DNA from: JAKRSD01 sp964473995
GTDB taxonomy: Bacteria; Bacteroidota; Bacteroidia; CAIKAF01
NCBI GenBank assembly: GCA_964473995.1
Contig: CAYYRB010000004.1
Location: 1-64,000, forward strand
Reading direction: 5' to 3'
DNA length: 64,000 bases
Shown: piece by piece, positions 1 to 7,994 of the stretch
Layout of the letters: every line of letters begins with the position of its first letter
Numbering within the stretch: the stretch's first letter is position 1
Program-made: the position numbers and the translations under genes
Notes under the pieces: generated by a model
What the model was told of the DNA's origin: nothing
The model's input: the letters and a program-made list of their open reading frames with translations, nothing else
Database searches by the model: none

Positions 1-2
1 AA

Positions 3-92
3 TCATTTCTGCTGGATAAAGAGGGAAAAATCATCGCTACCGATTTGCGCGGTCCGCTGCTGGAACAGAAACTGGGAGAGTTGATGCCATAA
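3..92 (+). CDS. Thioredoxin-fold (TlpA/AhpC-TSA-like) protein, C-terminal end only
   Basis: The window opens inside a reading frame whose last 29 residues are visible and stop at TAA 90-92. They begin FLLDKEGKIIATDLRG, which is the usual last strand and helix of TlpA/AhpC-TSA thioredoxin-like proteins of Bacteroidota (hydrophobic strand, D-x-x-G-K-I-I-A, then L-R-G and an amphipathic helix). The CxxC or peroxidatic Cys would lie upstream of the window and cannot be seen. Family membership rests on this short tail alone. Confidence 0.6.
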   Translation, partial: SFLLDKEGKIIATDLRGPLLEQKLGELMP

Positions 93-249
93 TGCCATAG
101 CATAAAGGGGGAAAGTCTTGTTAAACGTATGAGCCTATTTTGGTGAATTTGTGACTAACAAGTCCCTATACATCTTTTAGTTAAGTGTGTAAAACATTGT
201 GGTTAAACAGAAAGCAACTTTAGGTGTTTACATACTTATTACTCAGAAC

Positions 250-3200
250 GTGAAGCGGCTGTTTTTATCCTGTCTGTCTTTTTTATGTATTGCTTTTGCT
301 TTTATACAAGTAAAAGCGCAAACGAGTACGGTCCGTTATACCCTGGATATCCGGTTGGAGGAAAACAAGTCCATATTGAATGGGCAAGTGCGTATCGGTT
401 TTATTCAAAAATTATTTGCCGTTGCGGATACCCTTTGGATTCATGCGGCGGCCAATGCGTTTTCTTCCTCCAATACAGCGCTTGCCAAAACCAATCTGGA
501 TAAGCGCAATGAACTGTTGCGCATGCAAAACGGACGCTATGGGGGAAAAATGGATCGCTTTGAATTCACGGTAAATGGCACTCCCGCCGTCTGGGGCTAC
601 GCCGGTAATGGGAAAGAACTCATTTATGTGGTGATTCCTCCATCGGAAAAAGACAACGAATTCCTCACACTCGCCAGCCCTTTCCGCCTCGTTCTCCCAT
701 CGGAGAAAGCAGGTGTTCTCGGAACCGGACCAGGCAGTATCTCGGCGGTATATGGGTATCCACGGCTTCTTTATCCTGAAGGAAATCGAATTGATTTTAA
801 ACCGTACACCGATCAAGGCAGATGCTCTTTTCCGCCGGCAGATTATCGCGTGAACATCAACCTGCCGTCGGATTATGTGGTGGCTGCGGGAAGTCCTTCA
901 CTGAATGCATCCGCGCAAGAGGTTATAACAAGTCGGAAGAAATTGGCCGACTCGCTGAGATCATTGAAGAAAATACCCGATCAGATTGCATCCGCTTCCA
1001 CGGAAAGACGCGATTGGCATTTTGAACTCGCCTCAGTGTCCGACTTTGCCTGGTTTGCCAAATCGGCTCATTGGGTAAATACCGATACCCTGCGTCTTCC
1101 CTCGGGAAAGAACATCTCCATCCTCTGCGTTTACCATCCTGAATACCGAAAACTTTGGGAGCCCGCCACCGACTATGCCAAAAAAGCCTTATGGTACTAT
1201 TCGGCACGCTTCGGTGATTACCCCTACGATTCGTTCACCCTCACCGACGGGCTCCTGTACGCCGCCGCAGACCGGGCTTATCCCGGTGTGGCAGTGCTTG
1301 GATACAAGCGTTCCCGCCTCGATCTGGAGGATATCATCGCCAAATTGACTGCCCATTCGTGGACATCTCTGCGCGCTGGTTCCGATGGTACGCAGGAACC
1401 CTGGCTCACCGGCGGACTTGCGGCGTATATGCACCGCGCTTACCTGCGCGACCAAAAACCGAATTTCAACGGATTGCCCATTCCCGTGCTTCCTGTGCTG
1501 GGCATGCGGTTTTTACGGCGGGCCGATTTAGATCACATTCCTTACCTCTACAAAGTGCGCCGAGGAAACGACCATCCGCCCGGTTTAGAGGCTTCCTACT
1601 ATTCAGACAACAATTACGGGATATCCGTGAAAGGGCACAACGCACTGTTGTTTCAATACCTGGAAGCCTATCTCGGTGTGGATTCCTTCGCGGTTTACTT
1701 GCAGGATTTTTGGCGGGATAATAAACATAACGCCTATCAGGGTAATGACCTGCAACTTTACCTGGAAACCCGGAGCGGAAAAAACCTCACTTGGTTCTTC
1801 ACCGATCTCCTTACCAAAAAAGGATACCTGGATTATCAGGTGGTCAAGGTTTCCAAGGCAGTCAATCCCGAAACGGGAAAATCGGAAACGGCCGTTTTCG
1901 TGCGCAACCGGGGCACGGTGGCAGCTCCATTTCCGCTGAGTGTATTCATGCGGGAAAGTGATTCATCTGCACAGGTGTGGGTGGATGGCTTTTTGGGCGA
2001 ACAGCCTGTTTTTATTCCCGTTCGAAAAGAAGAAACCGTATGCATAGACCGAAACTCGGTGATGCCTGAAATTAACCGCAAAAACAACCTGTACCGCACC
2101 GGCGAGATTATTCCTTCCTTAGAAAAACTTCGGTTTAATTTTATCATGGGTCCTCCGGAAATGAACAACCGGCATCAGGTGTTCTACTTGCCGGTAACCC
2201 TCTGGAATAATTATAACAAAAGTATGGCGGGCTTTGCCATCCATAACAAAACCCCGGTCCGCAAAAAGTTTGAATATCTGTTTGCTCCCATGGTAGCGTT
2301 AAATCCCATCGGATTTGCGGGCGTAGGCATTCTCAGCGGAAATATTCCCACACCATGCTCCCGCCTGGTGGAAAGCTTTTCCTATAAATTGGCCTATGTG
2401 CGTTTCGGGTATTTTTTCGATTCGGAAGCACGCGATTGGAACCGGATCATGCCTAAAGTCATGCTCAATTTCCGACCCAAAAATCCGCGAAGCGAACAGA
2501 AAATGCAGCTGTATGCCCGCAGTATTTTCAACGTATTGGAGGCTACCGATCTGGATCGTTCGGCCTACGGCGAAAAATCCCTCGCTTTTCATGTAACGGA
2601 GGCCGCATTCTCCATGTTTGACACGCGCCTGGAAAACCCATACCGTTTCATGGTTTGGGCCGAATACATCGGCGATTTGACGCGGTACGATAAGCCCGGC
2701 ATAACCCCGGGATCGGCCATAAAATTATCGGTAGAATATCGGCAAAAAATCAACTACCTGTCCGCCGCAAAAGGATTGGATATCCGTTTTTTTGCGGGCA
2801 CCTTTTTAGGCAAACCCACTACCGTGCTCGACTATCGATACCGGCTATCCGGGCATCCCGGATTTTGGGATTACAAGTTTGACAATTATTACCTGGGCAG
2901 AGCGGAAACGAGAGGACTTTCCTCACGGCAGTTTTTTGAATACGACGGAGGTTTCAAGGTACTTACTCCACTGGGACAGACAGACCGATGGATGGTGGCC
3001 CTGAACCTGAAAGCCTCCCTGCCCGGACCAATACCCATAAAACCCTATCTGGATCTGGGTATGTACAGGCAGGTAACCAAAGTGGTCAACACGGGCGAGT
3101 TGATCAAAGAAGTAAAATTCAGTTATTCGGGAGGTGTTATGATAGCCATCATCAACGACGTACTTGAGGTGTTCATACCCCTTTATCATTCTAAAGATAT

Positions 3201-3318
3201 CCGCGACTACCTGGCCTTAACGGGTTCCAAATGGCATCAGCAGATAAGGTTCCGTTTGAACATGCAGGAACTCAACCCCAGAAGAATACGCGAAAAATTG
3301 GAGTGGTTGCCGAGGTGA
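250..3318 (+). CDS. M1-peptidase-like (gluzincin) outer-membrane protein with destroyed zinc site
   Basis: About 1022 residues. The N-terminal half is M1-aminopeptidase-like. The C-terminal ~400 residues are rich in alternating beta-strand sequence and resemble the barrel-like extension of large Bacteroidota M1 homologues. Where HExxH is expected there is KLTAH (K365-H369), and the third zinc ligand, Glu 19 residues after the second His, is Gly388 in EPWLTGGLAAY instead of EPWLDEGLAEY. The alignment needs no gaps, so it is probably a non-catalytic surface or scaffold protein. I chose GTG 250 because the protein then opens with a clean signal peptide (VKRLFLSCLSFLCIAFAF, cleaved after VKAQ); an in-frame GTG at 199 would add 17 residues. 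It converges with the Omp85 gene at 3595. Confidence 0.8.
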   Translation: MKRLFLSCLSFLCIAFAFIQVKAQTSTVRYTLDIRLEENKSILNGQVRIGFIQKLFAVADTLWIHAAANAFSSSNTALAKTNLDKRNELLRMQNGRYGGKMDRFEFTVNGTPAVWGYAGNGKELIYVVIPPSEKDNEFLTLASPFRLVLPSEKAGVLGTGPGSISAVYGYPRLLYPEGNRIDFKPYTDQGRCSFPPADYRVNINLPSDYVVAAGSPSLNASAQEVITSRKKLADSLRSLKKIPDQIASASTERRDWHFELASVSDFAWFAKSAHWVNTDTLRLPSGKNISILCVYHPEYRKLWEPATDYAKKALWYYSARFGDYPYDSFTLTDGLLYAAADRAYPGVAVLGYKRSRLDLEDIIAKLTAHSWTSLRAGSDGTQEPWLTGGLAAYMHRAYLRDQKPNFNGLPIPVLPVLGMRFLRRADLDHIPYLYKVRRGNDHPPGLEASYYSDNNYGISVKGHNALLFQYLEAYLGVDSFAVYLQDFWRDNKHNAYQGNDLQLYLETRSGKNLTWFFTDLLTKKGYLDYQVVKVSKAVNPETGKSETAVFVRNRGTVAAPFPLSVFMRESDSSAQVWVDGFLGEQPVFIPVRKEETVCIDRNSVMPEINRKNNLYRTGEIIPSLEKLRFNFIMGPPEMNNRHQVFYLPVTLWNNYNKSMAGFAIHNKTPVRKKFEYLFAPMVALNPIGFAGVGILSGNIPTPCSRLVESFSYKLAYVRFGYFFDSEARDWNRIMPKVMLNFRPKNPRSEQKMQLYARSIFNVLEATDLDRSAYGEKSLAFHVTEAAFSMFDTRLENPYRFMVWAEYIGDLTRYDKPGITPGSAIKLSVEYRQKINYLSAAKGLDIRFFAGTFLGKPTTVLDYRYRLSGHPGFWDYKFDNYYLGRAETRGLSSRQFFEYDGGFKVLTPLGQTDRWMVALNLKASLPGPIPIKPYLDLGMYRQVTKVVNTGELIKEVKFSYSGGVMIAIINDVLEVFIPLYHSKDIRDYLALTGSKWHQQIRFRLNMQELNPRRIREKLEWLPR

Positions 3319-3594
3319 TTTTTTGGTAGCTTCGTCGCGGTATGCACATATTTTTCTTTTTGTCCCTTCGCCGAATTGCCCTACCGGTAATGCTTAGAAA
3401 GATCTTCGGATGAATTTTACTTATCAATCACGCACTTTTAAGAACAGGCTACTTGATATGCTCAGTATTTGAGCAGTTTTCTACGGAAGAAAATCCGTAC
3501 CCGGTTACACCGGAAGCATTTACCTAAAAAACGGCTCTCTTTTTTAATCACCCCGAATGGGAATTATGAAAACAGTCGGTCCATTTCTACGCGT

Positions 3595-5331
3595 TTAAAA
3601 AACGCCCGTAAAGCCGATATGAATTTTACCGTTCCTGAAACGGATGGGCTGACCCTGTGAACTTCCTAATGCGTAAGCCACGTTGATGAATCCCGCCTTG
3701 GTGAAAAAAGAAATCCCCGTACCAAAGCCGTAAGGTAAATCGCGTACATAGCGCTGCATCGTTTTACTTTCCATCCAACCTCCGTTTAAAAACGCATACA
3801 CGAACGAATTTTCTTCGATGAGAAAACGAAGCTCCACATTGCCAAGCGCATAGGACGACATATAGAGGGACTCTTCATCAAATCCGCGCAACGTATTTAT
3901 TCCCCCGATTCGATATAATTCGTTGAAAAAACGATACGGATTGATGCTGTGTGCAGCCAGCAAACCGGGCTTTAAAGTTACCCGGCGGTGAAGCCGAAAA
4001 AACATGTCTGCCTTTAATTCCAGTCCGGCCGTAATGGTTTTCAGCCGGATGTTGTCGTACACGTTCTCGGGAATTCCAGCCCTGCGGCGCATGTTCTTAT
4101 TCCCGCCCCAGAGTGACGCCTGAATCAGAAATCCCCGGGTAGGATTCAGCCGGTAATCGTAACGTTCAAAATTCAGTTTCAATCCGGCCCGGTTCCCCGT
4201 ATAGTCCACCGATTCGGGCAACTGTCCCGACTGAATGTAGGAATCGGCCTGAATGAGCTGCGAAATATCGCGCCGGTAAAAAATCTCGGCATAATTGGTA
4301 CCCACAAAAAGGTATTGCACCCCAAACCCGAATTGTATGTTTTGAAACAGGCTGTCCCTGCGGAAAAAGTCGAAGTTTCCATTTACGGCCAAGGGTGTTC
4401 CCAAAATGTACGGATAGCGTACAAACGCCTGCAGACTCTGGGTTCCCGCCTGAATACGCCGCCAACGCAGGGTAAGTTGCTCCCCGTATCCGAGTGCATT
4501 CCATAAGCCCAGATCGGCTTCGCCCGTAACCAACAGGCGCCCTTTCGCACTACCCGGCATAAAACCGATAAGCCCGCTGAACCGGCTGGCATTGATTTTT
4601 TTGGCGAAAAGCAGTACATGTGCGTTTCCCGTATCGGTAAATACCACACGATGCGCCTGTTCCACACGCACAAAGGGAAGTTCTTTCAGCCGTTGGTCTA
4701 TCCGTCTCAGCGCCTTTTCCTGATAAACGCCCCCGGGTTTAATGCCCAAATAGGCATGCAGAAAACTCTTTTTCATCAGGGCGTTACCTTTCAGGCAAAG
4801 GCTGTCGATTCTTACCAGTGGACCTTTCTTGCATTGCAGCACCAGATCTGTTTTTTCGGGCGAAATAATCAGGCTGTCTATGCTCACCGCGGCAAAGGGA
4901 TATCCATTATTTTCGTAGGCCTCCGTTATTTTTTGCAGCACATTTTTGCTTTTGGGCAATAGGCCCGGGGAGGCCGATCCTTTCAACCATCCCGGCGGTA
5001 AAAAAGAAAGCTCCACATTTCCCGGTCGGATGTGTATGTTTTTAAACTTCGGTCCCCTCCGTATAAGGGCATTCATATGAAGGGAATCTCCTCCCAGGGA
5101 GTCCGCTTCAGCCTGAAAATAACCCCATTCTACCCACTTATCCAAGACAGTTTTAAGGTAGGTATGCCTGACACCGGGAGTGGTAAACGTAGTCTTTTCG
5201 GTAAATCGCTCCTTTTGGGGCAGATTTTTTACAGAAATTCCATCCACCGTAAGCGAAAGCGTATACTGCCCCGACAAGCTTCCCGCCGGAATCAAAACTG
5301 CCCAGAACAACATGCGGATGCCCACCCTCAT
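3595..5331 (-). CDS. Omp85/BamA-TamA family outer-membrane protein
   Basis: 578 residues with an N-terminal signal peptide ending near SLSGQ. Residues ~25-250 look like POTRA modules (one typical unit runs from VRIDSLCLKGNALMKKSF to LPFVRVEQ). The rest is a beta barrel with the diagnostic loop-6 RGF motif in GGINTLRGFDEES near residue 482 and a terminal Phe (GFTGVF) as expected of a beta-signal. It is shorter than true BamA (usually five POTRAs, ~800 residues), so it is more like the small BamA/TamA-like proteins common in Bacteroidota that insert or export specific outer-membrane cargo. Partner unknown. Confidence 0.85.
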   Translation of the reverse strand: MRVGIRMLFWAVLIPAGSLSGQYTLSLTVDGISVKNLPQKERFTEKTTFTTPGVRHTYLKTVLDKWVEWGYFQAEADSLGGDSLHMNALIRRGPKFKNIHIRPGNVELSFLPPGWLKGSASPGLLPKSKNVLQKITEAYENNGYPFAAVSIDSLIISPEKTDLVLQCKKGPLVRIDSLCLKGNALMKKSFLHAYLGIKPGGVYQEKALRRIDQRLKELPFVRVEQAHRVVFTDTGNAHVLLFAKKINASRFSGLIGFMPGSAKGRLLVTGEADLGLWNALGYGEQLTLRWRRIQAGTQSLQAFVRYPYILGTPLAVNGNFDFFRRDSLFQNIQFGFGVQYLFVGTNYAEIFYRRDISQLIQADSYIQSGQLPESVDYTGNRAGLKLNFERYDYRLNPTRGFLIQASLWGGNKNMRRRAGIPENVYDNIRLKTITAGLELKADMFFRLHRRVTLKPGLLAAHSINPYRFFNELYRIGGINTLRGFDEESLYMSSYALGNVELRFLIEENSFVYAFLNGGWMESKTMQRYVRDLPYGFGTGISFFTKAGFINVAYALGSSQGQPIRFRNGKIHIGFTGVF

Positions 5332-5386
5332 GGAACAAATATCTTAATAAATCGGCCCTGTTGCACAACCTTGGCATGGCTATGCC

Positions 5387-5394
5387 TATCTTTG
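5387..5394 (+). promoter_or_regulatory. Bacteroidota -7 element TATCTTTG
   Basis: Matches TAnnTTTG 21 bp before the ureohydrolase ATG at 5416. A TTG at 5361-5363 lies 23 bp upstream and could be the -33 element, at the long end of the usual spacing. Confidence 0.5.
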
Positions 5395-5415
5395 TTTTGT
5401 GAAGTTTAGGCAGGC

Positions 5416-6495
5416 ATGAAATCAAAAAATAAAAAAATAGCGGAATTTGATCCAAATAATTTCGCATCGGCAGATTCCAATTTATTCGGTCTGCCTTTCA
5501 GCGAAGAGGAAAGTGACCTCGTGGTAATTCCCGTGCCTTGGGAAGTTACCGTTTCGTATGGTTCCGGTACGGCGGGCGGGCCGGATGCCGTCATGCAGGC
5601 CTCCAAGCAGGTAGATTTATACTACCGTCAAAATCCTGACGGGTGGAAACGGGGATTTTTCATGCCCGAACCGTCTAAAAAGCTGCGTAAACAATCGGAT
5701 AAGCTTCGTGCCAAAACCGAAAAATACCTGGATGAACTTTTTTCAGGCCGCACGGGACCCAAAACCGAAAAGATGCGTACGGCCATAAACCAAGGCTGTG
5801 CCGAAATGGTGGAATGGGTAAAAACCGAAACGGCTCAAAGGTTGAATGAAGGCAAAATGGTAGGACTTTTGGGCGGTGATCACAGCACGCCTCTGGGATT
5901 TATGAAAGCACTGGAGGAAAAACACGGTTCCTTTTCCATTCTGCAGATTGATGCCCACGCCGATTTACGCGACGCCTATGAAGGATTTGAGTTTTCTCAT
6001 GCCTCCGTGATGTTCAATGCCTTAAAATTAAAAGGAGTAGAAAAACTCGTTCAGGTGGGTATCCGGGACTTTTGCGGGGCCGAAGCCGATTTGATCGAAC
6101 AGTCCGGCGGACGAATCAATACGCTGTTTTATGAAGACATCGCCCAGGCGAAAATCGAAGGCGAATCCTTTTCATCACTGATTAAAAATACGGTAAATCA
6201 ACTGGGCAAAAAGGTGTACATCAGCTTTGATATCGACGGATTAGATCCGCGGTATTGTCCGAATACGGGAACGCCGGTACCCGGTGGGCTTGAATTTGAT
6301 GAAGCCGTGGCACTTTTGCGCGAGGTAGTCAATTCGGGAAGAGAAATTATCGGTTTTGACTTAAACGAAGTTTCCCCCGGAAAAGACGAATGGGATGCCA
6401 ACGTGGGAGCCCGTATGCTTTTTCACCTCTGCCACCTCACCATTCTGGCCGAGAAAAACAAGGCTTTACCACCTAAAAAAACGAAAAAAAAGTAA
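5416..6495 (+). CDS. Arginase/agmatinase-family ureohydrolase
   Basis: 359 residues with the complete manganese site of the ureohydrolase fold: GGDHS (His156), DAHAD (Asp179, His181, Asp183) and SFDIDGLDP with its two Asp near residue 275. The enzyme hydrolyses a guanidino compound to urea plus an amine, most likely agmatine to putrescine, or formiminoglutamate to glutamate in histidine breakdown. The motifs do not separate these options, and no arginine decarboxylase or hut gene is adjacent. It is followed after one base by the secreted thioredoxin, so the two are probably co-transcribed. Confidence 0.85.
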   Translation: MKSKNKKIAEFDPNNFASADSNLFGLPFSEEESDLVVIPVPWEVTVSYGSGTAGGPDAVMQASKQVDLYYRQNPDGWKRGFFMPEPSKKLRKQSDKLRAKTEKYLDELFSGRTGPKTEKMRTAINQGCAEMVEWVKTETAQRLNEGKMVGLLGGDHSTPLGFMKALEEKHGSFSILQIDAHADLRDAYEGFEFSHASVMFNALKLKGVEKLVQVGIRDFCGAEADLIEQSGGRINTLFYEDIAQAKIEGESFSSLIKNTVNQLGKKVYISFDIDGLDPRYCPNTGTPVPGGLEFDEAVALLREVVNSGREIIGFDLNEVSPGKDEWDANVGARMLFHLCHLTILAEKNKALPPKKTKKK

Positions 6496-6496
6496 G

Positions 6497-7018
6497 ATGA
6501 AAAAAACGGTATTGTTGATTTTTCTGACGCTGCCCGTTTGCTTAGCCCATGGACAACAAGTCAATTGGCTTTCCTGGGAGCAGGCTGCATTGAAAATGGA
6601 AAAAGAACCCCGGAAAATTATGGTGGACGTATATACCGACTGGTGCGGCTGGTGCAAACGGATGGATATGCAAACCATGACCGATGCGGCCGTAATCAAA
6701 TGGCTGAATGAAACCTATTATCCCGTAAAATTGGACGGGGAGGGAAAAAAGGATATCGTGTTCAAAGGCACCACCTTCAAATACGTTGCGGAAGGAGCCC
6801 GCGGCTATCATGAACTACCCGCTCAGCTTATGGGCGGTAAAATGAGCTATCCCACGCTGGTATTTTTAGATGAGAATTTTGACATCATCCAACCCATCCC
6901 CGGATTTCAACAACCGCTTGAATTGGAAAAGATATTGACTTACATAGGAGGGAATCACTATAAGAATACCGCCTGGGAAAAGTTTTCAGCCGATTTCAAG
7001 TCATCCATATCCCGGTAA
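6497..7018 (+). CDS. Secreted thioredoxin-fold protein with CGWC active site
   Basis: 173 residues beginning MKKTVLLIFLTLPVCLAHGQ, a signal peptide. The mature protein contains YTDWCGWCKRM, a thioredoxin-like CxxC followed by a large polar residue, and SYPT carrying the cis-Pro opposite the active site. It is of the DUF255/thioredoxin_7 type seen in many Bacteroidota periplasmic proteins. The likely role is periplasmic dithiol/disulfide exchange; substrate unknown. The ATG directly follows the ureohydrolase stop (one base between). Confidence 0.85.
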   Translation: MKKTVLLIFLTLPVCLAHGQQVNWLSWEQAALKMEKEPRKIMVDVYTDWCGWCKRMDMQTMTDAAVIKWLNETYYPVKLDGEGKKDIVFKGTTFKYVAEGARGYHELPAQLMGGKMSYPTLVFLDENFDIIQPIPGFQQPLELEKILTYIGGNHYKNTAWEKFSADFKSSISR

Positions 7019-7050
7019 CCGCAGTTACTTAAAAAGAGAATCGGGGTTTT

Positions 7051-7058
7051 TACTTTTG
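7051..7058 (+). promoter_or_regulatory. -7 element TACTTTTG
   Basis: Perfect TAnnTTTG only 10 bp before the GTG start of the DUF983 gene, implying an almost leaderless mRNA. No clear TTG at -33. Confidence 0.5.
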
Positions 7059-7068
7059 CAGAAAAAAC

Positions 7069-7473
7069 GTGAGAAAAGGGTTTTTATACAGCGTAGCGAA
7101 GGATAAATGTCCCAGATGCAATGAGGGAGATTTGTTTGTTTCCAAAAACCGGTATGACTTGAAAAACATTGCGGCCATGCCCGATTGCTGTGCCGTTTGC
7201 GGACAAGATTTCAAGGTGGAAGATGGGTTTTACCTGGGTGCCACCTATGTGAGCTATGCCATCACCGTGGCTATTGCCGTTCCCTTTTTGGCTTTGGCTT
7301 ATTTTGTATTTCATCTGGATTTGGTTTGGATGCTTTCCTTAACGGCTGTTTTGCTTTTAGCCCTGATGCCTCCCATCGTGCGCTTCAGCCGATCCATCTG
7401 GATTAATTTTTTCATTTTTTACGACGAGGAATGGACGGATCATGCCAAAAAGCATCTGAACGTAAAAGAATAA
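7069..7473 (+). CDS. DUF983 membrane protein with N-terminal zinc ribbon
   Basis: 134 residues. CPRCNEGDLF near residue 13 and CCAVCGQDF near residue 40 form a four-Cys zinc ribbon. Two hydrophobic helices follow (about residues 63-85 and 88-106), then a cytosolic tail. This is the DUF983 layout; function is not established. GTG is taken as start because the family normally begins a few residues before CPRC and a -7 element lies just upstream. Confidence 0.85.
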   Translation: MRKGFLYSVAKDKCPRCNEGDLFVSKNRYDLKNIAAMPDCCAVCGQDFKVEDGFYLGATYVSYAITVAIAVPFLALAYFVFHLDLVWMLSLTAVLLLALMPPIVRFSRSIWINFFIFYDEEWTDHAKKHLNVKE

Positions 7474-7502
7474 CCGTACCTTACCGAATAAATTTACATA
7501 CA

Positions 7503-7898
7503 ATGAAAATCAGTTTTATTTGGCTTTTGTTTGCCCTCCTATCCACCGGCGTGTATGCCCAGGATTTGCGTGAGAACGGAAGCATCTTCGGACAGGTAGA
7601 ATCTAACGGGGATGTGCGCATCAGGGGAAGCATAAAGGGCCGCTTTGAGTCTAACGGAGATATCCGCGTAAACGGAAGTATCAAGGGCCGCATCGAATCA
7701 GGCGGCGATATCCGTAAAAACGGATCTATCGTGGGCCGCGTGGAATCCAACGGAGATGTGCGTATCAACGGAAGTATCAAGGGGCGTATAGAGTCCAACG
7801 GCGATGTGCGCAAAAACGGAAGTATCGTGGGTTCTGCCAAAGGCGTGCGTAGGGAATTTGCCGCCGTGATTTTTTTCTTTGATTTTTTCACGTGGTAA
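7503..7898 (+). CDS. Secreted 16-residue-repeat protein (beta-flower/beta-solenoid-like)
   Basis: 131 residues: signal peptide MKISFIWLLFALLSTGVYAQ, then five tandem 16-residue units of the form ESNGDVRINGSIKGRI (residues 33-112), then a hydrophobic aromatic tail (AVIFFFDFFTW). Each unit pairs an x-S-x-G-D-x-R strand with an N-G-S-I-x-G turn, typical of small beta-solenoid or five-fold 'beta-flower' proteins in Bacteroidota. I cannot assign a function. ATG 7503 is chosen because the signal peptide starts there. It lies 29 bp after DUF983 on the same strand. Confidence 0.8.
   Translation: MKISFIWLLFALLSTGVYAQDLRENGSIFGQVESNGDVRIRGSIKGRFESNGDIRVNGSIKGRIESGGDIRKNGSIVGRVESNGDVRINGSIKGRIESNGDVRKNGSIVGSAKGVRREFAAVIFFFDFFTW
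7599..7838 (+). repeat. Five tandem 48-bp units inside the repeat protein gene
   Basis: Five in-frame 48-bp units encode the 16-residue repeats. Units 2 and 4 end in GSIKGR and units 3 and 5 in GSIVG, so repeats alternate in type, suggesting expansion by duplicating a two-unit block. Confidence 0.8.
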
Positions 7899-7966
7899 AA
7901 CGTGCACCTATCGGGCAATTCTTCTTTGAAGTTGATACTGTTCTTTCCCAAACGGAAGCTTGTTCG

Positions 7967-7974
7967 TATTTTTG
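7967..7974 (+). promoter_or_regulatory. -7 element TATTTTTG
   Basis: TAnnTTTG 20 bp before the parE ATG. Confidence 0.45.
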
Positions 7975-7994
7975 CCTAAATTCTTCTCATTTGC

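Noticed and set aside
7481..7951. Long open frame antisense to the repeat protein
   Set aside because: It mirrors the 48-bp repeat on the other strand; no signal, domain or upstream promoter.
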